Below the pieces are notes generated by a model. The model saw only the letters and a list, made by a program, of their open reading frames with translations. It was not told the origin of the DNA and searched no databases. From contig NZ_CP121354.1 of the NCBI RefSeq assembly GCF_029674545.1, positions 5,713,001-5,777,000 on the forward strand: a DNA stretch of 64,000 nt, in the 5' to 3' direction. The position numbers and the translations under genes are program-made. Below, in pieces: positions 57,126 through 64,000 of the stretch (position 1 is the stretch's first letter; each line of letters starts with the position of its first letter). The stretch is from Mesorhizobium sp. WSM4904. GTDB lineage: Bacteria; Pseudomonadota; Alphaproteobacteria; Rhizobiales; Rhizobiaceae.

Positions 57126-58748
57126 ATGGCTCACAAACAGGTGTTGTTCCGCTCAGCGGCACGCGAAAAGATTCTTCGCGGCGCCACCCAACTTGCCGAC
57201 GCTGTGCGGGTGACGCTCGGTCCGCGCTCGAAGTCGGTGCTGATCGAGAAGAAATGGGGCGCGCCTATCGTCTGCAACGACGGCGTGACGATCGCCAAGG
57301 AGTTCGACCTGAAGGACGCGGAGGAAAATCTCGGCGCGCGGATGCTGAGGCAGGCGGCCGAGAAGACCGGCGACATGGTCGGCGACGGAACCAGCACGTC
57401 GACTATCCTCGCCCATGCGATGTTCGCCGATGGCGTTCGCAACGTCGTCGCGGGCGCGAGCGCTATCGACATCAAGCGCGGTCTCGACCGTGCGACAAAG
57501 CGTGCGATCGAGACGCTCAAGCAGATATCGCGGCCGGTCTCGACCAGGCGCGAGAAGGAACAGGTGGCGACGATTTCCGCGCACAATGATCCGCTCATCG
57601 GCGAACTGATCGGCGAGGCGATGGAGAAAGTCGGTGGTGAAGGCGTCATCACTGTAGAGGAATCGAAGACCACCGAGACGGTGCTCGACGTGGTCGAAGG
57701 CATGCAATTCGACCGCGGCTTCCTGTCCCCCTACTTCGTCACCGACACCGACAAGATGGAAGCAGTGCTGGAAGACGCACTCGTGCTCATCGTCGAAAAG
57801 AAAATCTCCTCGCTCAACGACCTCATCAAGCTGCTCGAGGCCGTGGCGAAATCAGGTTCGCCTTTGCTTGTGATCGCGGAGGACGTCGAGGGCGAGGCAC
57901 TGGCCACGCTGATCGTCAATCAGATTCGCGGTACGTTCAAGAATTGCGCCGTGAAGGCGCCGGGCTTCGGCGACCGCCGCAAGGCCATGCTGCAGGACAT
58001 CGCCATCCTGACCGGCGGGCAGGTCATTTCAGAGGACATCGGCCTCAAGCTCGAGAACGTCACGATGGCTCAGCTGGGGCGCGCGAAGCGTGTGGTCGTC
58101 GACAAGGACAACACCACGATCATCGGCGGCAGCGGCGACCAGAAGACCATCAAAGGGCGCGTCGAGCAAATTCGGCGAGAGATCAGCGATACGACCAGCG
58201 ACTATGATCGCGAGAAGCTTCAGGAGCGACTTGCCAAGCTTGCCGGCGGCGTGGCCGTGATCAAGGTTGGCGCGCCGACCGAGGCCGAGATGAAGTCGAA
58301 GAAGGAGGCTCTCGACGATGCAATCAGCGCCACCAAGGCGGCTGTCGCCGAGGGTATAGTACCTGGCGGCGGACTGGCTTTGCTGCGCTGCATCGGTGCG
58401 GTCACGGAGGAAGAGGCGCGTTGCGAAGGCGACGAGCGAACCGGTGTCCAGATCCTCAAGCGCGCGCTCGAAATGCCTGTGCGCCAGATCGCCGAGAATT
58501 CGGCAGTCGACGGCGGCGTCGTCGTCGCCAGGATGACCGAAGGCAAGGGAAATTTCGGCTTCGACGCCGGCCGCAAGGAATATGTCGACCTGGTCGAGGC
58601 CGGCATCATCGACCCGACGAAGGTCGTGCGGATCGCGCTGGAGAATGCGGTCTCAGTCGCCAGCGTGCTGCTCCTGACGGAAGCGACCATGACCGAGATT
58701 GCGGAGCCGGCGAAGGAGCGCGCGCTCGAACCGGAAATGTCGATGTAA
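57126..58748 (+). CDS. groL: Chaperonin GroEL (unpaired copy)
   Basis: 60-kDa chaperonin, 540 aa. It has the ATPase blocks [31 protein letters not shown] and [11 protein letters not shown], apical-domain [13 protein letters not shown] and the equatorial [13 protein letters not shown]. The C-terminus ends in ALEPEMSM and lacks the Gly-Gly-Met repeats of housekeeping GroEL. No groES is upstream, so it uses GroES from elsewhere. ATG at 57126 fits the GGGAG ribosome site better than the ATG two codons earlier. The promoter carries a perfect FNR-like box, unlike heat-controlled copies. Confidence 0.96.
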   Translation: MAHKQVLFRSAAREKILRGATQLADAVRVTLGPRSKSVLIEKKWGAPIVCNDGVTIAKEFDLKDAEENLGARMLRQAAEKTGDMVGDGTSTSTILAHAMFADGVRNVVAGASAIDIKRGLDRATKRAIETLKQISRPVSTRREKEQVATISAHNDPLIGELIGEAMEKVGGEGVITVEESKTTETVLDVVEGMQFDRGFLSPYFVTDTDKMEAVLEDALVLIVEKKISSLNDLIKLLEAVAKSGSPLLVIAEDVEGEALATLIVNQIRGTFKNCAVKAPGFGDRRKAMLQDIAILTGGQVISEDIGLKLENVTMAQLGRAKRVVVDKDNTTIIGGSGDQKTIKGRVEQIRREISDTTSDYDREKLQERLAKLAGGVAVIKVGAPTEAEMKSKKEALDDAISATKAAVAEGIVPGGGLALLRCIGAVTEEEARCEGDERTGVQILKRALEMPVRQIAENSAVDGGVVVARMTEGKGNFGFDAGRKEYVDLVEAGIIDPTKVVRIALENAVSVASVLLLTEATMTEIAEPAKERALEPEMSM

Positions 58749-58774
58749 GGCCCCGACACTCCGGGACTACACAC

Positions 58775-59611
58775 TTAGTGCGACATCAACACCGGCAAGC
58801 GCAAATCCGACAGAATGCCTTCCGTCGCCCCGCCGAGCACAAAGTCTCTCAGGCGAGAATGGCCCCATCCGCCCATGACGAGCAGACTGCCGCCGATCTT
58901 CAGGGCATGTTCCTGGAGGGCAATCCCGATTTCAGCCTTGCCGGTTTGGATAGACACTGCTTTCGCCCGAAAGCCGCGCGCCCCAAGCCCCTGTGCAAGC
59001 CGTTCACCGATATCCTGGCTCGGCAGCGTCTTCTCATCCGTCACGGTAACGATCGATATCGCCGACGCCCGCTCAAGGAACGGCCTGGCGTCGGCGACCG
59101 CACGAGCGGCTACGCGGCTGCCATCCCAGGCTATCACGACATGGCCAAGCACCCCGATGTCCTTCGCATCCGGAAGGATCAAAGCCGGCCGGCCGGAGCT
59201 GAACACGATCGCCTCGGCCGTCATCCGAGCCGCGTCATTGTCCGGCGACCAGTCTACCATGCAAAGATCGAAGTAGCGTGCTTCAGCGGCGGCGGCCTCT
59301 CCCATCAGCGCCGGCTGTGCTTTCAACTGCTGCCTGGTCAAGGTCACGTTGCATCGCGAAGCCTCGGCCGCCGCCGCCTCCAGCAATGCCTTGCCGCGAT
59401 TCCGGCTGGCAGCCTCGATCTCTCGGATCTTGGCCGGGAGGTCGAGCAGAAAGCCGGACAACGCGTTCGAAACATCCGGAATGTCGACGTTGATGACTGC
59501 CGCATCCAGCGTGGCGTCGAGCTGCCTGGCGACCGCCACCGCGTTGGACGCTGCCTTGGGTCCGGGCGGGTCCGGATAAGTCGGTAAGAACAAAGACGCC
59601 AAGAGCTGCAT
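58775..59611 (-). CDS. Universal stress protein (two-domain) A
   Basis: 278-aa UspA-family protein with two tandem Usp domains. The second ends in the ATP-type motif VMGGWGHSRLRDFVLGGATEGIL; the first is degenerate and lacks it, with CMVDWSPDNDAAR. The ATG at 59611 follows AAGGAG; homology begins here rather than at the longer upstream frame. It is 53 bp downstream of a second Usp gene on the same strand and may share its FNR-box promoter. Confidence 0.9.
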   Translation of the reverse strand: MQLLASLFLPTYPDPPGPKAASNAVAVARQLDATLDAAVINVDIPDVSNALSGFLLDLPAKIREIEAASRNRGKALLEAAAAEASRCNVTLTRQQLKAQPALMGEAAAAEARYFDLCMVDWSPDNDAARMTAEAIVFSSGRPALILPDAKDIGVLGHVVIAWDGSRVAARAVADARPFLERASAISIVTVTDEKTLPSQDIGERLAQGLGARGFRAKAVSIQTGKAEIGIALQEHALKIGGSLLVMGGWGHSRLRDFVLGGATEGILSDLRLPVLMSH

Positions 59612-59664
59612 TGGCCTCGTCTCCTTCCATGATATACCGGCGGGCACATCGGTGCCATTGCCGT

Positions 59665-60492
59665 TCAGTTCGACAGCAGCCTGTGGAATGAGCCAGATCT
59701 GAGCAGGGACCGCGTTGCGCCTCCGAATGCCCATTCCCGGAACCGGCTATGGCCATAGCCACCGGCCACGATGAGATCAGCTCCGATTTGATCGGCCGCA
59801 GCGATAATGGAGTCGCCGGCCGATGATCCGTCGCTTTCCAGAAACTCGGAGCGGGCCTGTACACCGTGCTTCATCAGGAAGCGCACCACATCGGCCGTGC
59901 CATCTCGCGCGACGAGCGCCCCCTCCTCCGCAGCGCTGAAAACCGTCACCTCCTTTGCATTGCGCAGGAAAGGCATCGCATCGACCAATGCCCGCCGCGA
60001 TTCGCGGCAATCCTTCCAGGCGACCATCACCTTGTCACCCTTAAGGAGGCTGAGATCGTCGGCGGCAAACAGAACCGGCCTGCCCGTGGAGACAATCAAT
60101 GCGCCCGGATCGATCGTCCTTTGGAAGTCGCCCGCGGCGGCGGCAGGCGGCGCGCCGGTGATCACCAGATCGGCCGCTCGCGCATGCAGGGCGACGGCGC
60201 GCGTGGGATCGTCGAGTTCGGCACGCCATGATGCGCGCTCGTTGTTGCCGACGACGGCGAGGAACTCCTCCTTGAGCTTCTTGATACGCTCCTCGAGTTC
60301 AAGGGTCCGACGACGCAAAACCTCCGCCACCTCCGGCGAGGACTCGCTCGGCGACACCAGCGTGGAGGGCTCGCCCGCCGTCATGGCGATAAGATCGGCC
60401 TCGAATTTCCTCGCTATCTCCTGCGCGAAAACGAGACGTGGCGTCGCCGGTGCATCGATGTCGAGCTGGACCAGTATTGTCGTATAGATCAT
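59665..60492 (-). CDS. Universal stress protein (two-domain) B
   Basis: 275-aa tandem Usp protein. N-terminal YTTILVQLDIDAPATPRLVFA starts the first domain; the second has KVMVAWKDCRESRRALVDAMPFL and ends with VAGGYGHSRFREWAFGGATRSLL, the nucleotide-binding motif. Tandem-Usp proteins with this C-terminus commonly appear in low-oxygen islands. A perfect FNR-like box lies 52 bp upstream. Paralogous to the following Usp gene. Confidence 0.9.
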   Translation of the reverse strand: MIYTTILVQLDIDAPATPRLVFAQEIARKFEADLIAMTAGEPSTLVSPSESSPEVAEVLRRRTLELEERIKKLKEEFLAVVGNNERASWRAELDDPTRAVALHARAADLVITGAPPAAAAGDFQRTIDPGALIVSTGRPVLFAADDLSLLKGDKVMVAWKDCRESRRALVDAMPFLRNAKEVTVFSAAEEGALVARDGTADVVRFLMKHGVQARSEFLESDGSSAGDSIIAAADQIGADLIVAGGYGHSRFREWAFGGATRSLLRSGSFHRLLSN

Positions 60493-60544
60493 GTCCGGAC
60501 TCCATGACAGGCCGGTAGATCAGCACGGCCGAAATCGTCTTGCT

Positions 60545-60558
60545 TTGATGCGCATCAA
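60545..60558. promoter_or_regulatory. FNR/FixK-like box 8 (usp promoter)
   Basis: TTGATGCGCATCAA, identical to the groEL box, 52 bp before the Usp B start and 8 bp beyond the stop of the upstream DUF3775 gene. Confidence 0.8.
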
Positions 60559-60565
60559 GTTCGGC

Positions 60566-60991
60566 TCAGCCGGAGCAAGACAGGCCGAGGGCATCCAGCC
60601 CGGCCTCAAGGTGATCGCCCAGGAGCGGATTGCCGCACAGATAGCGGGCCGTGCGTTTGTTGTGAGCGTAGGCGGCCTGCTGGCGGACCTCTTCCCAATC
60701 AGTCGCCTGCCCATCATCCCTGCCGAGCCACGTCAATGCCACGAGGTCGACCTGCTCGTCGATGGAAAGCTCCGAGATCAGCGAGCCAAGCTCTTCACGC
60801 ACAGGATCGTCATCATGGTCCTGAAGCACCGCAACCTCGTTGTCGTCCGTGGGATTGGATCCCGTGTCAGGCTCGGTAACGGCAACCTTGACGTCGAACT
60901 CATGTGCCTTGGCGATTATGAAGCAGACTTTCCGGACGGGAATTGCCAACTCGGGCGTCTCGGCGTCCTCACTTCCGATCCCGCGTTTCAT
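60566..60991 (-). CDS. DUF3775 family protein
   Basis: 141-aa acidic soluble protein matching DUF3775: PVRKVCFIIAKAHEFDVKVAV near the start, then DDDPVREELGSLISELSIDEQVDLVALTWLGRDD and the C-terminal AAYAHNKRTARYLCGNPLLGDHLEAGLDALG. Function unknown. The ATG at 60991 has AAGGAG seven bases upstream. It lies 87 bp after the cytochrome gene and may be cotranscribed with it. Confidence 0.85.
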   Translation of the reverse strand: MKRGIGSEDAETPELAIPVRKVCFIIAKAHEFDVKVAVTEPDTGSNPTDDNEVAVLQDHDDDPVREELGSLISELSIDEQVDLVALTWLGRDDGQATDWEEVRQQAAYAHNKRTARYLCGNPLLGDHLEAGLDALGLSCSG

Positions 60992-61078
60992 CCGACATCT
61001 CCTTTTCGTCTTAAGCGCTTTCTCTTCCACCGATCGCGGGTCGCCCAAGCCCTGGAATGCCGGTCTGAATGGCCCCGA

Positions 61079-61405
61079 TCATCGATCGAGGCTGCCGATA
61101 TAGGCGATGATCGCCTCGATCTGATCAGGGCTGGCCACGAACTCGGGCATGTCCGGGTGACCAGTGGAAATTCCCTCCGCCAGGGCTTCCTGCAGGTCTT
61201 CGATCGGATAGCGCAGGTGCAATGAACGAAAAGGCGGAGCATCAGGGTGGGTGCTCGCGCCGGCCGGGCCAATTGCATGGCAGCGCGCGCAGTTCGTTTC
61301 GACCAGCCTCTTGCCATAGGCAATCTGCGAACTATCGCCCGCCCAGGCAGGCAATGCGAAGGCGATTGCCAGCGGCAGGATCTCGAACGCTGTTCGACGT
61401 TTCAT
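61079..61405 (-). CDS. Periplasmic c-type cytochrome (small, class I-like)
   Basis: 108-aa protein with a signal peptide (KRRTAFEILPLAIAFALPAWA), one haem-attachment site CARCH at residues 39-43, and the probable Met ligand in HPDMPEF near residue 80. The pattern GKRLVETNCARCHAIG...PDQIEAIIAYIGSL is that of small electron-transfer cytochromes. The ATG at 61405 gives a clean signal peptide; a TTG or ATG farther upstream would not. An FNR-like box is 34 bp upstream. Confidence 0.9.
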   Translation of the reverse strand: MKRRTAFEILPLAIAFALPAWAGDSSQIAYGKRLVETNCARCHAIGPAGASTHPDAPPFRSLHLRYPIEDLQEALAEGISTGHPDMPEFVASPDQIEAIIAYIGSLDR

Positions 61406-61439
61406 GGCATACCAATACGCGACGAATGGACGCCGCGCC

Positions 61440-61453
61440 TTGACCTGGCTCAA
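61440..61453. promoter_or_regulatory. FNR/FixK-like box 9 (cytochrome promoter)
   Basis: TTGACCTGGCTCAA has the TTGA-N6-TCAA core and lies 34 bp before the cytochrome start, closer than at the other genes. Confidence 0.55.
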
Positions 61454-61468
61454 ACTGTCGAAAAAGCT

Positions 61469-63352
61469 CTATCGCTCAAGGACATACGTACCGGGTGCCG
61501 CGCAAATCGCCTTCAAGCCAGCTGCGGCGTCGAACCGGTCGGCCGCGACCTCACGGCTGGAGTAGCGCGTCAACCATTCGACCCAGGCCGGCCACCAGGA
61601 GCCATGTGTCACGGTCGCGTTCTTCGCCCATTCATCCGCGTCCGGACGGATATCCGCGTGGCGGCAACTGAGCCGCCGGTAGGAGCGACCGGGGTGGCCA
61701 GGCTCGGAAACGATGCCCGCATTGTGCCCACTGCTGGTCAGGACGAAGTCGATGTCGGTGTCGAGGAGATAAGTCAGCTTGAATACCGAGCGCCACGGCG
61801 CGACGTGATCCGTCTCGGTACCGACCGCGAACACCGGCGATCCAATGTCTTCCAGATGAACAGGTCTGCCGCCGACGCGAAAGCGCCCCTCGACAAGATC
61901 GTTGTCCAGGTAAAGCTGCCGCAAATATTGCGACTGCATGCGGAACGGCATCCGGGTCGAGTCGGCATTCCAGGCCATCAGGTCGGTCATCGGAGCGCGC
62001 TCGCCGAGCAGATATTCGCGCACGATGCGTGACCAGATAAGGTCCTGCGAGCGAAGCATCTGGAAAGCGCCAGCCATGCGGCGCTGATCGAGGGTGCCCT
62101 CGACCCACATCATGTCCTCGAGCAGGGCGATCTGGCTTTCGTCTATGAAGAGGCCGAGTTCGCCTGGTTCTTCGAAATCGACCTGCGCCGCGAAAAGCGA
62201 CAGGCTGGCGAACCGATGATCGCCATCGCGCGCCATTGCCGACGCGGCAATCGACAGCAGCGTCCCGCCAAGGCAGTAGCCCGCCCCGTGGATCCGGCTG
62301 CTCCCGGTCGCCTTCCCGACTGCATCCATGGCCGCCATCACGCCGAGACGCCGGTAGTCGTCCAATGAGAGTCCGCTCTGATCGGTGCCCGGATTGCGCC
62401 AGGATATGCAGAAGACGGTGAAGCCGCTCTGGACGAGATAGCGAACCAGCGAATTGCGCGGCGAAAGATCGAGAATATAGTATTTCATGATCCAGGCCGG
62501 GACGATGAGGATCGGCTCCTCCTTCACCGCGCCCGTCATGGGAGCAAAGCGAATGAGCTCGATCAGCTCATTGCGGAAGACGACCTCACCGGGCGTGACG
62601 GCGACCTCCATGCCGGGCCGAAAGCTCTCCGCGCCGGTCGGCGGCCTACCGTCGATCAGGCGAAGCAGGTCGTCGACCAGGTTATTGGCACCGCTGACGA
62701 AATTGGTGCCGTTTTCCCGAACGGTCCTGTCGATGATCTCGGGATTGAGCGCGGGGAAGTTCGAGGGTGAAACCGTGTCCAGGATTTGCCGGCTGTAGAA
62801 CTCGACCAACCGCTCATGCTTCCTGGTGACGCCGGGGAGACCGGTGGTCGCATTGTGCCACCATTGCTGGGAAAGCAGGAAGGCTTGCTGCATGGCGTTG
62901 AAGGGGAAGGCCTGCCACGACTGGTGCTGGAACCTCCTGTCTTGCGGCAGGGGCATGATCGTCGGCGCGGCGGCTCCCATTCCGAGCCCGCAGCGGAAAA
63001 GAAAGTCACTCAGCCGCGCAACCTTTTCGACCGCTTTGGCGCAGACCTCCCCTTGCTTGCCTGGTGATGCGGACATGTGCAGCAGCCAGTCTTGCCAGGC
63101 TTGCAGGAGGCTGATCGGCGAAATGCCTGCGGTGAAGGCCGCCAGCAAGGCATGCGAGAGCCGATCGACATCGCGATAGATGCTCCCGGCTTCATCGTCC
63201 GGCAGTGGCAGCGCGGGGTCGCCGACCGCGGTCACGGCCTCATCATGCCCGGATTTCCGCAGCGTCCGCCGCTTCTCCGCCTTGGCGTGAGCGTTCAAGA
63301 CGAAGGACCGATCAGCGGTCGGGCTCCGCTTGCTCTTCCCTGATCGCAACAT
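61469..63352 (-). CDS. phaC: Poly(3-hydroxyalkanoate) synthase PhaC
   Basis: PHA polymerase, about 627 aa. An N-terminal PHBC_N-like block (LSHALLAAFTAGISPISLLQAWQDWLLHMSASPGKQ) is followed by the alpha/beta-hydrolase core with the lipase-like box GAGYCLGGTL; the catalytic Cys is at about residue 360, and the His is in TSSGHNAGIV. WRNPGTDQSGLSLDDYRR is diagnostic. The exact start is uncertain: ATG at 63352 abuts the phasin stop. The gene has a long basic N-terminus. It forms one unit with phasin and a small membrane protein. Confidence 0.93.
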   Translation of the reverse strand: MLRSGKSKRSPTADRSFVLNAHAKAEKRRTLRKSGHDEAVTAVGDPALPLPDDEAGSIYRDVDRLSHALLAAFTAGISPISLLQAWQDWLLHMSASPGKQGEVCAKAVEKVARLSDFLFRCGLGMGAAAPTIMPLPQDRRFQHQSWQAFPFNAMQQAFLLSQQWWHNATTGLPGVTRKHERLVEFYSRQILDTVSPSNFPALNPEIIDRTVRENGTNFVSGANNLVDDLLRLIDGRPPTGAESFRPGMEVAVTPGEVVFRNELIELIRFAPMTGAVKEEPILIVPAWIMKYYILDLSPRNSLVRYLVQSGFTVFCISWRNPGTDQSGLSLDDYRRLGVMAAMDAVGKATGSSRIHGAGYCLGGTLLSIAASAMARDGDHRFASLSLFAAQVDFEEPGELGLFIDESQIALLEDMMWVEGTLDQRRMAGAFQMLRSQDLIWSRIVREYLLGERAPMTDLMAWNADSTRMPFRMQSQYLRQLYLDNDLVEGRFRVGGRPVHLEDIGSPVFAVGTETDHVAPWRSVFKLTYLLDTDIDFVLTSSGHNAGIVSEPGHPGRSYRRLSCRHADIRPDADEWAKNATVTHGSWWPAWVEWLTRYSSREVAADRFDAAAGLKAICAAPGTYVLER

Positions 63353-63353
63353 C

Positions 63354-63737
63354 TCAGGTCGCAAGGGTTGCCGCCGCCATGTCGTCGACGGTCGTTTCCG
63401 CCTCCTTCCGAACTCGCCCGGCTGTTTCCGAGGCAAACTTGGCGCCGATGGAAGCGAACTTGCCGACCTCGTTCGCATAGTCGGAAGTGGCGTTCTGGAC
63501 AAAGTTCGCGAACACGTCGAAGGCATCGACGAATTCGTCGCCGCCGGTCAGTTTATCGAGGAGTTTCAGGTCATCCTCGAACCGCCGCTTGAGGAAGGAT
63601 GCGCCTTCGATCTGGCAGCGCAGGAGGGCACGGACAGAATGCGCCTGCAGAGCGGCGGTGGCTCGCATGAATTTCTGTCCGGTTTTGGCGAAGGGGAGCA
63701 ACTCCGGCGCGCGAAATTCTTCTGCATTCCAGATCAT
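63354..63737 (-). CDS. Phasin-family protein
   Basis: 127-aa alpha-helical protein of the phasin type, coating PHA granules: FMRATAALQAHSVRALLRCQIEGASFLKRRFEDDLKLLDKL and AFDVFANFVQNATSDYANEVGKFASIGAKFASETAGRVRKEAE. The ATG at 63737 has AAAGGA upstream and overlaps the small membrane gene stop (ATGA). It is followed directly by phaC, which fits a granule-assembly pair. Confidence 0.85.
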   Translation of the reverse strand: MIWNAEEFRAPELLPFAKTGQKFMRATAALQAHSVRALLRCQIEGASFLKRRFEDDLKLLDKLTGGDEFVDAFDVFANFVQNATSDYANEVGKFASIGAKFASETAGRVRKEAETTVDDMAAATLAT

Positions 63738-63931
63738 GACGTTTTTCCTTTCGCTCTTGGATTCAATGTCTTGTTTTCGGCTGGCGAAGACCGCGAGCGG
63801 CGTTCGAAGCGATAGCCGAACGACGGGCGCCCGCCTCTCTTGGACGAAGGCGGCTCGAAATAGATCGCGGCTCCGGCGAGAAAGGCGAAGCAGAGCACGG
63901 CGCCCCAAAGGAGAACGTCTTCCGCTGACAC
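63734..63931 (-). CDS. Small membrane protein upstream of the phasin
   Basis: 65-aa protein starting with GTG at 63931. One N-terminal membrane segment (VLLWGAVLCFAFLAGAAIYF) is followed by a basic, Ser/Arg-rich tail. Its stop overlaps the phasin start by four bases, indicating translational coupling and supporting a real gene. I do not recognise the family. A perfect FNR-like box is 54 bp upstream, making this the first gene of the PHA operon. Confidence 0.7.
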   Translation of the reverse strand: MSAEDVLLWGAVLCFAFLAGAAIYFEPPSSKRGGRPSFGYRFERRSRSSPAENKTLNPRAKGKTS

Positions 63932-63985
63932 TATGAGCCCCTTGTTGGTCCTGTTCGAAAATCGCAGGACCGGTTCAAACCGGCA

Positions 63986-63999
63986 TTGATCGTGATCAA
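63986..63999. promoter_or_regulatory. FNR/FixK-like box 10 (PHA operon promoter)
   Basis: TTGATCGTGATCAA matches TTGAT-N4-ATCAA exactly, 54 bp before the first gene of the PHA operon and adjacent to the window end. Confidence 0.8.
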
Positions 64000-64000
64000 T

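Overview
The window looks like a chromosome segment from a Mesorhizobium-like member of the Rhizobiales. It is GC-rich, carries an frc-type fructose ABC importer with a divergent ROK regulator, cysD-cysNC-cysQ sulfate-activation genes, several families of short palindromic intergenic repeats, and an FNR/FixK-like regulon containing PHA synthase and arcDABC. Genus is inferred from gene content and style, not from a marker gene.

Layout. (1) 1-4561: glycogen metabolism, glgB (cut by the left edge) and glgP, separated by four tandem 62-bp palindromic repeats. (2) 4707-10561: fructose locus. frcB-frcC-frcA run leftward; a ROK regulator, a RbsD/FucU mutarotase and a PfkB sugar kinase run rightward. 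A perfect 12-bp inverted repeat lies between them, and each arm contains a TTGACA hexamer facing one of the divergent units. (3) 10858-33690: surface-polysaccharide region. It holds a DegT aminotransferase, cysQ/cysNC/cysD (PAPS supply and PAP removal), an O-antigen-ligase-like protein, an epimerase, a lipid-carrier sugar transferase, a GT2 glycosyltransferase, a WbpM-like dehydratase and a capsule-synthesis/pyruvyltransferase fusion. It ends with a tight leftward operon rfbA-rfbC-rfbB-rfbD-(1215-aa sulfotransferase/RgpF/glycosyltransferase)-wzm-wzt. My reading is an ABC-exported, rhamnose-containing, probably sulfated polysaccharide. (4) 33909-44844: mostly housekeeping genes: bioY, a metallo-beta-lactamase-fold hydrolase, DUF1499, acyl-CoA ligase, DUF427, a NodB-type deacetylase, a GT9 transferase, ppdK and a VOC protein. 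(5) 45020-64000: tRNA-Gln followed by a stress and low-oxygen region: hsp20, DUF2267, a phosphoribosyltransferase, an FMN-binding protein, arcD-arcA-arcB-arcC, a SHOCT membrane protein, an MFS permease, an alpha/beta hydrolase, an unpaired groEL, two Usp proteins, DUF3775, a c-type cytochrome, and a PHA synthase/phasin/small membrane protein operon.

The most striking feature of region 5 is a series of TTGA-N6-TCAA (FNR/FixK-type) palindromes. Seven lie 51-59 bp and one lies 34 bp upstream of chosen start codons; two more lie farther upstream of hsp20. This points to one oxygen-responsive regulon covering arginine fermentation, chaperones, universal stress proteins and carbon storage. Two decayed genes (a DUF4010-like C-terminal remnant and a frameshifted small gene) and several dispersed repeats also lie here, consistent with an accessory segment beside the tRNA.
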